A DNA stretch of 64,000 nucleotides from JBBSDP01 sp963754335 (GTDB taxonomy: Bacteria; Planctomycetota; Phycisphaerae; Tepidisphaerales; Tepidisphaeraceae). The stretch is taken from NCBI GenBank assembly GCA_963754335.1, contig CAVWFQ010000004.1, positions 248,001 through 312,000 on the forward strand. Direction: 5' to 3'. The translations under genes were made by a program, and so were the position numbers. The notes under the pieces are model-generated. The model did not search any database. It saw nothing but the letters and a program-made list of their open reading frames with translations, and was not told the DNA's origin. Of the stretch, positions 28,057 through 37,742 are shown in pieces. How positions within the stretch are numbered: the stretch's first letter is position 1; each line of letters starts with the position of its first letter.

Positions 28057-28555
28057 CACTGTTTCAGCAGGATCAATTCCGTCGCTCTCGAATCGACGCG
28101 GGATTGCTTTCTAGATCCGGCATACTGCTCGCGCATTGCATCCGCGGATTTGGCGACAAGCTCGATCAATTCCCGCGGCGCAATCACGCGCACGTGGCGC
28201 CATATCCAAGCACCCACCAGACAATCTCATCGAGCCCATCGACCTCGCATTCGAAAGTGCATGAGCCACTGCGCGAGAGCGCGATCCGCTGGGTCGAATG
28301 CCAAAGTGTGTCGGCGACATTTCGGCCGCACTCCCGATCGAACTCAATTTTGACGAGATAGCGGCGATCGCCGGGGATCATCCGCCATGCTTTCCCAAGG
28401 CAACGCTCCAGCGTCCAATCGAGAGGGATGCCGTATGGCCGATCGGTCAGCTCAACCCTGCTGAACCGGTTGAGCTTCAGCGAGCGCTCCGTGCCCGCCA
28501 GTTCGCTGTGCCCGATGCCGTACCACGCCCACTGGAGTCCCCGTAGAGGACGCCG
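28057..28555 (-). pseudogene. WYL-domain transcriptional regulator, N-terminally truncated remnant
   Basis: The frame starts abruptly at the WYL motif itself (LQWAWYGIGH) and continues ERSLKLNRFSRVEL, then AWRMIPGDRRYLVKIEF, NVADTLWHSTQRIAL and GLDEIVWWVLGYGA. After a frame break near 28197 it reads VRVIAPRELIELVAKSADAM to TGA 28057. Normal relatives have another 150 or so residues with a helix-turn-helix before this point; here a stop lies just upstream and no start codon precedes the motif. WYL regulators often control CRISPR loci through a nucleotide-sensing pocket. The break point coincides with the start of a small + strand gene, so the DNA-binding half is missing from this locus. Confidence 0.72.
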
Positions 28556-28558
28556 TCC

Positions 28559-28753
28559 ATGTCAAAATCTATCCTCATCGAAGCCTATCGCCAAGTCGGA
28601 ATCCCAGTGGACCAATTGCCTTATTGCGAGTCGTTTTCGCGGCTCCGCCAACTCGCCGAGCAAAAATCTGGAGAGAAAATCGACGACCGATCACTTTGGA
28701 AAGGCCTGCTGCGAATTCGCAAGGACGGGGAACTGCCACGGCTTCAGCGATAA
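28559..28753 (+). CDS. small uncharacterised protein between the WYL remnant and the cas operon
   Basis: A 64-residue frame: MSKSILIEAYRQVGIPVDQL, then PYCESFSRLRQLAEQ, SLWKGLLRIRKDGELPRLQR. The pattern AYR-x-x-G-x-x-D-x-LPY...RK-x-G-x-LPRL has an amphipathic helical look, and I recall similar short unknown proteins in planctomycetes, without being able to check. It points toward cas7, 260 bp away. Its ATG overlaps the point where the WYL homology starts on the other strand. A CRISPR role is not shown. Confidence 0.45.
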   Translation: MSKSILIEAYRQVGIPVDQLPYCESFSRLRQLAEQKSGEKIDDRSLWKGLLRIRKDGELPRLQR

Positions 28754-28892
28754 TCGCGACCTTCCACCCACGTACCTGATTGCTCGATACTCCGTCGATC
28801 CGCGTAAAATACGTAGAGTGCCAGCGATTTGCGGTCCCACAGTTGCCGTCATCGCAACGTGGCCTGGCGCGAGTACGGGCATTGTTTGGTCA

Positions 28893-28909
28893 ACAAAAAT
28901 AGTTTTTGT
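28893..28909. promoter_or_regulatory. Palindrome upstream of the cas operon (candidate operator)
   Basis: ACAAAAA-TAG-TTTTTGT is a perfect 7-bp inverted repeat in an otherwise GC-rich spacer, 105 bp before cas7. It sits where the cas promoter should be. GGGAAAGGA just before ATG 29014 is the likely ribosome binding site. Confidence 0.4.
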
Positions 28910-29013
28910 AATCTCCACGCATCAATGTCTGGGGTGACCAGGTGGGATCCGACGGCACCGGAGGCTGGAATGGCGGGAATCAACATTTCTTTTTGGGAAA
29001 GGACGAATAGCCA

Positions 29014-30216
29014 ATGAGCGAAATCATGATCGAGGCGAAGCCGCTTACTTACGAACTGCTGAAAAGCGCGATCGCCGGAAACGCGGCGGCGATACGTTGC
29101 CGGTCGGTCCTGCAACCGGCAGCCGGCAAGGGAACCAAGGTCTTTCCGCCAACACATTCCGGCGGAGTTTACGCGAGCGAGAAGCGGCGTGTTGCCGAGC
29201 AGGCCGATCCGGTCGAGTGCGTTCTGCTGGACTCTGTACAGAGCCAAGCAAACCGTATGGAGGAGGCTCTTCAGGACGCGGTGGATCGCGGGCTTTTCGA
29301 CCCGGTCGGACTCCCGGTGATCGAAGTTCATTTCGGCGACAGCGTCGCGGATGTTCAGCGCGTCACGAGCCTTCAGGCGCCGCATCGCGCTGCGGATGCG
29401 ATACTTCGCGACAGCCTCCTCGATGGAAAGCCGTTTCGCGACTCCGAACCGGGGAAACGCATTACCGACAGCAGCCTTATCAACGCGACCGCGCTGTTCG
29501 AGTTTTGCCCGACGGCGCTCGTGTTCGGCGTATGGGACTCCACCGGGCCCAAGGGAGGCATGGGGGCGAAGTTCGCCCGCGCGATCGTCTCGGAGATCGT
29601 CGGAGTGGGTGCCGTTACTGGAACGCGCACCAGCAGCAGGATCGATCCCTTGCAGATACGAGCTGGCGTGAAGGTGGTGAAGGATAAGACCGGCGGCTGG
29701 TCGATCGCCAAGGACGACAAGGTGAAAGGCGCGGTTTCGCCGTCGGAGATCAATCATGGAAACATCCCGCCTGACGTTGCCGATGGCGGGGTCACCGTCG
29801 CCTCCGCTGAGCACACCGCGGTTCTCTCGCTTCCGCAATTGCGACGATTGCGATTCCCGATTGAGGGAAAGCTCGATCCCAAAATTGATGATGCGGCGCG
29901 GACCGTGCTAGCTTCGTTGGCCCTCGTCGGATTGACGCTGGCGTCAGAGAAAGGGTTCGACCTCCGGTCGCGCTGTCTACTCTTTCCAGATACGCTCGCG
30001 ACGTTTGAGATTCTCGAAATCCCCGGCAAACCGACTGGAGTACGGATCACCTCAAAGGACGCGATCGCGATCTTCAAGCAAGCGGTCGAAGCGGCAACGA
30101 AGCTCGGGCTTCCGTGGCGACGCAAGCTTGATCTCGTTCCCTCGCCGCAACTGATTGAATTGGTGAAAAGGAGTCAGGCGCTGGCCGCGACAAGCAACAG
30201 CGGGGAGGAAGCATGA
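29014..30216 (+). CDS. cas7: type I-G Cas7 (Csb1, GSU0053 family)
   Basis: Backbone subunit that coats the crRNA in the Cascade complex. The 400-residue protein is intact and has the Csb1 pattern: IRCRSVLQPAAGKGTKVFPP near residue 27, the segment YASEKRRV, LVFGVWDSTGPKGGMGAKF, ARAIVSEIVGVGA and SEINHGNIPPDVADGGVTV. It is a RAMP-like RRM protein with a long insertion typical of subtype I-G. It is the first gene of the operon; its stop overlaps the csb2 ATG (30213) by 4 bp. Confidence 0.93.
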   Translation: MSEIMIEAKPLTYELLKSAIAGNAAAIRCRSVLQPAAGKGTKVFPPTHSGGVYASEKRRVAEQADPVECVLLDSVQSQANRMEEALQDAVDRGLFDPVGLPVIEVHFGDSVADVQRVTSLQAPHRAADAILRDSLLDGKPFRDSEPGKRITDSSLINATALFEFCPTALVFGVWDSTGPKGGMGAKFARAIVSEIVGVGAVTGTRTSSRIDPLQIRAGVKVVKDKTGGWSIAKDDKVKGAVSPSEINHGNIPPDVADGGVTVASAEHTAVLSLPQLRRLRFPIEGKLDPKIDDAARTVLASLALVGLTLASEKGFDLRSRCLLFPDTLATFEILEIPGKPTGVRITSKDAIAIFKQAVEAATKLGLPWRRKLDLVPSPQLIELVKRSQALAATSNSGEEA

Positions 30217-31791
30217 GTGGCTTTGCAATCGCGATCGATTATCTGACGGGCTATGCCGTTGCAACTGACCATGTGGACCGTGATCAGCCCGAGTGGCCGC
30301 CTCATCCAGCTCGGGTATTCATGGCACTGGCGGCTGCGCATTTCGAAACCGGAGCTGATTCCGCCGAGCGACTGGCTCTGCAGTGGCTGGAGTCTCTAGA
30401 GCAGCCGGCAATGATCGTGCCGCGGGAATCAGTTCGCCAGACGGTGACAGTTTACGTTCCTGTGAACGATGCCACCGGCATTGACATGCTACCGACCCGG
30501 CGTTCGCGCCAGCCACGTTCCTTTCCCCGTGTATTTGTCGGCGATGCGACCCTGCGGCTGATCTGGCAAGGGGTTCACGGCGCACCTGAACACCTCGACG
30601 CGCTCGAACGACTTTGTTCGAAGGTCACGCGGATCGGACATTCGTCTTCGATGGTCTGGGTCCGTCTTGAGCAAAAGGCGGAAGATCTCTTCCCAACTCA
30701 CCTGCCGGACGAGCACGCGATCGGCATTCGCCTCCGCACTCCGTCCGAAGGCACCGTCGATCGCCTGAAGGCATTCCTAAACAGCGACGCGGTGCTGGAG
30801 CATGCCGAGCTTGCGATGCGCGGTTCAGGAATCGGACCCCAAACAAAGGCCCGCGGCAAGGGCAGCGCTGGCGAGCCGGTTCCCGGCCGGCATCCCTTCC
30901 TCACGCCGGCCTACGATTTCCACTTCCACCGGCTACTTCACTGCACTCCCACACAGCGAGCGCGACGAGAAACATTCCTGCTTCGATCCCGAGATTATCG
31001 TTCTTCGCCAAATTGACGACGACGATCCAGTATTCGGCCTTGAATCGACGTCGCTTCTAATCGACGCATTGCGCCGCACGATCATGAAGCTATCGGGTGT
31101 TCAACCGGTGCCGGACTGGGTAAGCGGCCACTCCGGGACTGACGGTCCAAAGCTGGACAACGGCGAAGCTCACATGGCGACTCATTCCATTGCCATTTGT
31201 CGGTCATGAACACGCAGATGGGCACCTACTTGGCGCAGCGATCGTGTGTCCTCGGCAAATCGACATGCGACAACGCGCGCCACGTTCTGTCAAACATCCT
31301 ATTTAAGGATGACGGCTCTCCGTCCTCAATTGTTCTCAAGCTTGGCAAAGCAGGAATTTGCACGTTGGCGCGAAAGGGGCGGCTTTCGCGGCCGATGGCG
31401 CTTGAACCTGAAACCTGGACTCAGAGCTGTACATACTGGGCATCGGTTACGCCGATAGTCCTCGACCGTTTTCCGAAGACTGATCGCATCAACGACCGTG
31501 TTGGCTGGAACCAGGAGGTTGCCGGAATTGTCGCAACGGCCTGCGGAAACATCGGACTTCCTTCGCCTGTCGCGATTCGCGTCGAAAAGACGCCTTTCTT
31601 TCGCGGCTCACTTCGCGATGCCGGGACAGAGCGGGTTCCCGCTGCTCCCGGTTAAGAGTGGCGCCCCTCGGGTCCAAGTGCATATTGCCATCGAATTCGC
31701 GGAAGCAGTTCGCGGCCCGGTCCTGCTCGGGGCCGGTCGATTCCGTGGATACGGCCTGTGCAGGCCGTTCAGCACTGGAGGCATCGCGTGA
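30213..31791 (+). CDS. csb2: type I-G Csb2 (Cas5-Cas6 fusion, GSU0054 family), several frame breaks
   Basis: Combines the Cas5 handle-binding role with Cas6-like crRNA processing. The N-terminal RAMP domain reads DYLTGYAVATDHVDRDQPEWPP and HPARVFMALAAAHF. The middle has FLPTHLPDEHAIGIRL-like sequence (LFPTHLPDEHAIGIRL) and, after frame breaks near 30940 and 31190, PFVGHEHADGHLLGAAIV, whose histidine-rich loop may be catalytic. The end carries the Cas6-type glycine-rich loop RGPVLLGAGRFRGYGLCRPF. Further breaks fall near 31275 and 31610. About 526 residues in all, the usual size. The stop overlaps the GTG start of cas3 (31788). Confidence 0.88.
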
Positions 31792-34670
31792 GCATCGGCG
31801 TTCACAGGTTCGACGAGTTCTTCGCAGCGCTTTACCAGCGCCCCCCGTTTCCATGGCAATCGCGGCTCGCTGAGCAAGTGTTCAGCAAGGGATGGCCCGA
31901 CTGCATCGATCTTCCGACCGCGAGCGGGAAAACTGCCACGATAGACATTGCCATCTTCGTGCTTGCCGCACAGGCGGAAAAAACGGACCAGAAACGGAGT
32001 GTCGGCCGCCGAATATTTTTCACGGTGGACCGCCGAATTATCGTTGACGAGGCGTTCAAGCGCAGCTCAGGACATCGCGTGGACACTATCGGGGGCGAGG
32101 ACCGGTATCCTTAGCGAGGTTGCTGCCGCGCTGAAATCGATTAACGCTGATCCAGAGGCGCCACCATTGGATGTTACCGAACTTCGTGGTGGGATCTACC
32201 GCGACCGTCGGTGGGCGCGAAGCATGACCCAGCCGATGGTCGTTGCGACGACCGCCGATCAGCTTGGGTCGCGTCTGCTCTTCCGTGGGTACGGCGTCAG
32301 CCCGTCCGCGCGTCCGATCCACGCCGCTCTCATTGCTTGTGACAGCACGATCCTACTTGACGAGGCGCACTGCACGCGTGCGTTGGCTCAGAGTTTGACG
32401 GCGATCCGGAAATACTCGGCGCCGACACGGCATTCGGGCTTATGGCACGCGCCGCCGATGCGCTATACGCAAATGACGGCGACACCCGCGGAGCCGGTTG
32501 GTGAGCGATTCGAGCTTGATGCGGACGACTCGAAGAACGAAACTCTACGAGGCGCAGAATGCTTCGAAGCCTCGCAACTTCGCTCTACAAAGGCCAAAGG
32601 CGCAAAATTCGCCGCGGAAATCGCGGAACTCGCAATTGATGCGGTCGACGGCTCCCACAAAGCAGTCGGCATCATTGTCAACCGCGTTCAGACCGCGCGA
32701 GACGTCTATAGCTACCTGTCCCAGAAACGTCCCGACGACGCCTGCCACCTTGTCATTGGTCGGATGCGACCTCTCGATCGCGATGTTCTGACAACCGACC
32801 TCCGCAGTGTTGTCGGTCCGGATCGGCCGGATGCACTGCCGCGTCCCTGTTTCGTGATCGCCACGCAATGCCTTGAGGTTGGCGCCGATTACGATTTCGA
32901 TGCGCTGGTTACCGAGTGCGCCTCGATCGACGCGCTCCGCCAGCGATTTGGGCGCTTGAACCGGAAGGCCCGCGATATTGCCGCGTCGGCCTCGATCATC
33001 GTCAGCGAGTCTGCCCTGAAGCCGGACGATCCGGTGTACGGCTATGCCATGCGCGAGACTTGGACGTGGCTCAATGAGGTTGCGTCGAATGAGACTGTGG
33101 ATTTCGGAATAGCCGCATTCAAGCAGCGTTGGGATTCCCTGAACTTTGGCAGAAAGCCGAAGCTGCTCGCTCCTTCCCCGGATGCCGCTGTCCTGCTTCC
33201 GGCGCATCTGGATGTTCTTTGCCAAACACAGCCGGAACCAGAGCCAAGCCCGGATGTCTCGTTTTTCATCCACGGCCCCCAGCGAGATAACCTTGAGGTC
33301 CAGGTCTGTTGCGCGCCGACCTTGGAACCAATGAGGCGTTCTGGCCAGCAATCGTCAGCTTGCTGCCGCCAACATCCGCAGAGTGTATGACTGTTCCGCT
33401 GCGCGAGTTCCGCCAATGGATGCGCGGCGTTGATCCGTCCGCCACCGCGGCGGATGTCGCCGTGCGCGACGATCCGCCAGAACGAGAGGAGAACAGCCGA
33501 CAGCCGATCAAGCACGTCCTTGTTTGGAGGGGTACCCGGAACAGCGAAGTAGCGGAAGATATCGGCCGCATTCGTCCCGGCGATACCGTGGTAATTCCGA
33601 CTACGACAGGGGGCTGGAATGTCCTCGGTCACATTCCGTCGGCGCCGGCTGATCCGTCGCGATTTGTGGAGGTTGACGTGGCCGAACGGGCCACTCGTGA
33701 CGCCCGTCTCCAAGTCGTCCTGCGCATTCGCCCAGACCCATTCCCAAAGCATGGGAGCGAAGATCTGCGGCGGTATGCAACTTCGCGGCACGCGCTGCGG
33801 AGAAATGAACTACGCGATTTGCTTCGCACCTCGTTCAGCGAAACAGAACTGCCCTCCGACGTCCTCGATCACAAGTTCGAGGAACACGTATATCCTGGCG
33901 AAAACGGAGAAAAGCCCGGAATCGTGTTCCGCTTTCGCGAGCTACTGGCGGATCCTCGGAAAATGCCGGAACCGTCGGCTCCAGATGACGAGGCGGATGA
34001 TCCGCTCCTGGACATCGCACCCGATAAGCCGGTTCCGCTTGACGTCCATACGGGTGACGTCGTCAAGCAGCTCAGGGCCAGCCTTCAAAAGCTCTCACTC
34101 AGCCCACTAAATACCTCCCTAATCCGCGCGGCGGAGCTGCACGACATTGGCAAATGCGATCCTCGATTCCAGGCGATGTTGCTCGGGGTGACACCCGAAG
34201 AATCGATGTATCGCCCCGTGCTGCTCGCCAAAAGCAGTAACGGAGCCATCACAAAGCAGGAGCGCGAGGAGCAGAGGAAACGGTCGCGGCTTCCAGATCA
34301 ATTTCGCCACGAAATGCTTTCGGTCGAAATCGTGCAGAACACGCCCGTTTCGATCGATTCTGTAGTTGATCGCGCGTTGCTGCTCCAGCTTATCGCCGCG
34401 CATCACGGCTACGCCCGGCCGTTTGCGCCAGTCGTGATGGATTCCGAACCGCTCGACCTCGATCTATCTGCGATGTTGAAGGTCGCGGCCGGCGCTGACA
34501 AACGTCGTGGCTGGGTCCGTGCGCATCGGCTCGACTCGGGCATCACGGATGGATTTTGGTCGCTCACTCGCCGCTTTGGCTGGTGGGGACTTCCCTATCT
34601 TGAGGCGGCGTTGCGGCTTGCCGATCAGCAGGCCAGCGAGATTGAACAGTCCCAATCACCTAAAGGCTGA
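31788..34670 (+). CDS. cas3: type I-G Cas3 helicase-nuclease with C-terminal HD domain (two frame breaks)
   Basis: Degrades DNA recruited by the effector complex. The helicase comes first: WPDCIDLPTASGKTATIDIA (Walker A), ILLDEAHCTRAL (DEAH box), MTATPAEP (motif III), VIATQCLEVGADYDFDALVT and RQRFGRLNR (motif VI). The HD nuclease is at the C-terminus, LIRAAELHDIGKCDPRFQ with later LIAAHHGYARPF. This helicase-then-HD order is the I-G arrangement and the reverse of most Cas3 proteins. Frame breaks lie near 32085 and 33305. About 960 residues. GTG 31788 is chosen because it overlaps the csb2 stop and leads into FDEFFAALYQRPPFPWQ, the family N-terminus. Confidence 0.93.
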
Positions 34671-34674
34671 CGCA

Positions 34675-35620
34675 ATGAAGCAGGATCATACCGAATGCCT
34701 TTTCCTCGCGGGGCTTGACGGCTCCAATCCCCTGGCGTTCCTTGCGGCCTTGGGAACGCTGCGGTCAGCCGCGCTGGAATTCGCCGGTTCAGCAATAACG
34801 ATGCATTGGCAAATGAATGCTGGGGCGTGGCGTCCGGTGTTGTCGTGTAAGCCGGCGATCGCTCACGACGAGTTCGTGCAACGCTTGCACCAGCGATTGA
34901 ATCGCATGGCCGACCACCCGGCCTTTGGAATCGCGGACAATCTCAACATGCCTGCCAGCCGTTTTCGAGATTGCGCCAGCGAAAGCGCCGCGCGATCACT
35001 TCTCGCGGACGAGCCGGACCGGACATTCGCCGATTTCGTTGCCGCCTTCGGCTCAGACGTTTGCTACAGCAACGATGAACCCGACCCGACCATTCAGGAC
35101 ACGGCATTGCGGACGATGAGCGGGGCAGGTCACCAGCATTTCCTGAAGTTCTTTCGGGACTTGGTGACGAGTACCGATCCCGTCCACCTAAGACGCGCGT
35201 TATTTGAAGAATGGGATTACGGCGACGAGGGTCGCGGCCTCAACCTGCGATGGGATCCGGCCGACGATCGGCGCTGATGCGCTGCGCTGGGATGATCCAA
35301 GTGGCGATCCGGTAAAGACGATGCGCGGCGCCAACCGCCTCGCGATGGAGGGACTTCCGCTTCTTCCTACGATGCCGATCGGACGGCGCCTGGCGACCAC
35401 CTGCTTCGAAGGCTCTCGCAGTCGAGACACATTCATCATATTCCCAATCTGGTCCGCGCATGCGACGGTAGATGTCGTCCGATCACTCTTGGGAAGGAGT
35501 CACTGGCTAAAGGCCGCTGATCCAGAGGCGCGGTTGGCGTTCGGTATCGTATCAATGTTTCAATCACAGCGCATAACCACCGGAAAGTTTCGGAACTTCA
35601 CCCCAGCCCGTTCGGTGTAG
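34675..35620 (+). CDS. cas8u2: type I-G Cas8-like large subunit (Cas8u2/GSU0052 type), short, one frame break
   Basis: By position and pattern this is the PAM-recognising large subunit of the effector. It opens CLFLAGLDGSNPLAFLAALG followed by TLR, then WQMNAGAWRPVL, and in the second half GANRLAMEGLPLLPTMPIG and FIIFPIWSAHATVDVVRSLL. The frame breaks near 35270. Total length is about 315 residues, much shorter than most Cas8 proteins and than the longer Csx17-type variant. Sequence in this family is very divergent, so the assignment rests mainly on locus order: cas3, this gene, cas4-cas1. Confidence 0.7.
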
Positions 35621-35622
35621 CG

Positions 35623-37226
35623 ATGACCGAGACTCCCCCATCCCCTCCCGACCTCCTCCCCCTGCGCATGCTCAACGAGTATGCGTATTGCCCCCGGCTC
35701 TTCCATTTCATGCATGTCGAGGGGCGCTGGGCGGACAATGAATTCACGATCGAGGGCCGGCACGCGCATCGGCGGGTGGATGCGTTGGATCATCTTCTGC
35801 CCGAAGCCCCCACGCCGGGTCCTGTGGACCCGGATTCTGTGCCCGTCGGGGATGAACCTTTCGCGGTCGCGCGCTCTGTTCCGCTTTCGTCCGATCTCCT
35901 CGGCCTCACCGCCAAGCTCGATCTGGTCGCGACGGAAGGGGAGCTCGCCACGCCCGTCGAAACCAAGCGCGGGAAGGGTTCCGGAGAACGAGCTGCGCTC
36001 ATGGGAGCCAGAGCGCATGCAGCTCATGGCCCAGGGGCTGCTCCTCCGCGAGCATGGGTATCAGTGCGATCATGGCGTGCTTTACTTCGCCGGGTCGCGC
36101 ACGCGCGTGCGGATTGATTTTACTCCAGAGCTGGAAACGCGGACGCGCGAGTTGCTGGAGCTGGCCAGGGCCGCGACTCGCGCGACGATTCTTCCGCCGC
36201 CGCTGGAGAACAGCCCCAAGTGCAATGGGTGCTCGCTGGCGGGGATCTGCCTGCCGGATGAGACCAACGCGCTGCTGCATTCGCCCGCCGATAGTTCGGC
36301 GAAGATCAGCGTGGATGGCAGGCCGACGCGCCGGCTGTATCCGGTGCGGGACGACGCCACGCCATTTTACGTGCAGGAGCAGGGGGCGATGGTCGGGTGC
36401 GCCAAACAGCGGATCGTCGTGAAAAAGTCCGGCGAGGAACTGGCCAGCATCAAGCTTCAGGACGTCAGCCAGCTCGTTCTGTGCGGAAATGTCCAGATCA
36501 GCACGCAGTGCGTGCAGGTTTTGTGCGAGGCGTCGATTCCGGTGGTCTATCTCAGCACGGGGCATTGGTTTTACGGAATCGCGCACGGCATTCATCTGCG
36601 CAACGCGTATGACCGGGCGGCGCAGTTCAAGTTTGCCGCCGATCCGCGCGAGTGTTTGAGCTTCGCCCGGCGGCTGGTGGCCGACAAGGCTGAGAACCAG
36701 CGCACGCTCCTCCGCCGCAACGCCCCATCCGACCCGGCGACCGACCGGTGCTGGCGGACATGGACGATCTGGCTCGGCGCATCGCGGGAATGGAATCAAT
36801 TGAGACGCTGCTGGGGATCGAAGGGGCGATCGCGGCGGCCTACTTCGGGCGGTTCTCGACCCTGCTCAAGCCACGCGACTTTGATGCCCAGTGGGATTTT
36901 AACGGCGAAACCGGCGTCCGCCGCTGGCGCTGGACATCATGGAGCCGTTCCGGCCCGCCATCGTCGATTCGGCGGTCATCTCCGCGATCAATACCGGCAT
37001 GGTGCAACGCTCCAGCTTTGACATTGGATCCAGTGGGTGCATCCTCAAGCCCGACGGGCGTAAGGGTTTTATCCTGCGCCTACGACGCCCGGCTCGATCA
37101 GCTCATCACCCATCCGATTTTCGACTACCGCTGTTCCTGCGCGTCGTGATCCGGTTGCAGGCGCGATTGCTCGCCCGCTGGTTCCGCGGAGAATTTCCGA
37201 GCTATACAAGCATCACAACCCGATGA
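35623..37226 (+). CDS. cas4-cas1: Cas4-Cas1 fusion, spacer acquisition nuclease-integrase (several frame breaks)
   Basis: One polypeptide carries Cas4 (about residues 1-220) and Cas1 (about 230-534). Cas4 shows the RecB-type nuclease order with NEYAYCPRLFHFMHV (first cysteine), a D-LV-x-E-x-K region (KLDLVATEGELATPVETKRG) and the C-terminal cysteine cluster PKCNGCSLAGICLP for an iron-sulfur site. Cas1 begins TRRLYPVRDDATPFYVQEQG, followed by LVLCGNVQISTQCVQVLCE, the acidic helix ETLLGIEGAIAAAYFGRF and VISAINTGMVQ. Frame breaks fall near 35985, 36735, 36925, 37075 and 37130. Fusion of Cas4 to Cas1 is characteristic of subtype I-G. The stop overlaps the cas2 start. Confidence 0.92.
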
Positions 37227-37516
37227 CCACCCGGCGTCATTACATCGTCACCTACGACATCTCCGACGATAATCGGCGGACCAAAGTCTTCCACCACCTC
37301 GAAGGACGTGGCGACCATGTGCAATTCTCCGTTTTCTTCTGCCAGCTCAACCCGGCGGAGCTCGCGCAATTGCGGCTGGACCTGACCGTCATCATTCACC
37401 ACGCCGAAGACCAGGTGCTGATCGTCGATCTCGGCCCCGCCCATAACCCGCTCGACGGCGGAATCGAATGTCTCGGCAAAACTTTTACGGCCCGATCGCG
37501 GGTGATTGTGGTATAA
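37223..37516 (+). CDS. cas2: Cas2 endoribonuclease-like adaptation protein
   Basis: A 97-residue intact protein with the Cas2 ferredoxin-like start HYIVTYDISDDNRRTKVFHH, the catalytic-site aspartate in YDIS, FSVFFCQLNPAELAQLR and a C-terminal strand. It forms the central dimer of the Cas1-Cas2 integrase. Its ATG overlaps the cas4-cas1 TGA (37223-37226). It is the last protein gene before the array. Confidence 0.95.
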   Translation: MTTRRHYIVTYDISDDNRRTKVFHHLEGRGDHVQFSVFFCQLNPAELAQLRLDLTVIIHHAEDQVLIVDLGPAHNPLDGGIECLGKTFTARSRVIVV

Positions 37517-37742
37517 GATGCCTGTGAATCGTGGCGTGCCAACTACGCAGAGCCGATGCGGCCGATCTCCCCGCGAGCGGCGGCGTGGTACGCCGATCGC
37601 GGCTACCCCGCGAACTCTTTGGCAACTGAAGAGTTATCGCCGAAATCGCGGCCGACTTGCAGGCGGTCTTGTCGCAGTTCGAAGCCGCCCCGCGCAAATC
37701 GCGCCGTTACCCTTTTGCCGCCCGCCTCTTGCGAGGGGCTGC
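37517..37742 (+). promoter_or_regulatory. CRISPR leader region
   Basis: 226 bp between the cas2 stop and the first repeat. The leader side is inferred because it adjoins cas2, because the truncated repeat is at the far end, and because the repeats end ATTGAAGC on this strand. The sequence is GC-rich with no obvious AT-rich promoter. CTTGCGAGGGGCTGC abuts the first repeat. Confidence 0.65.
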
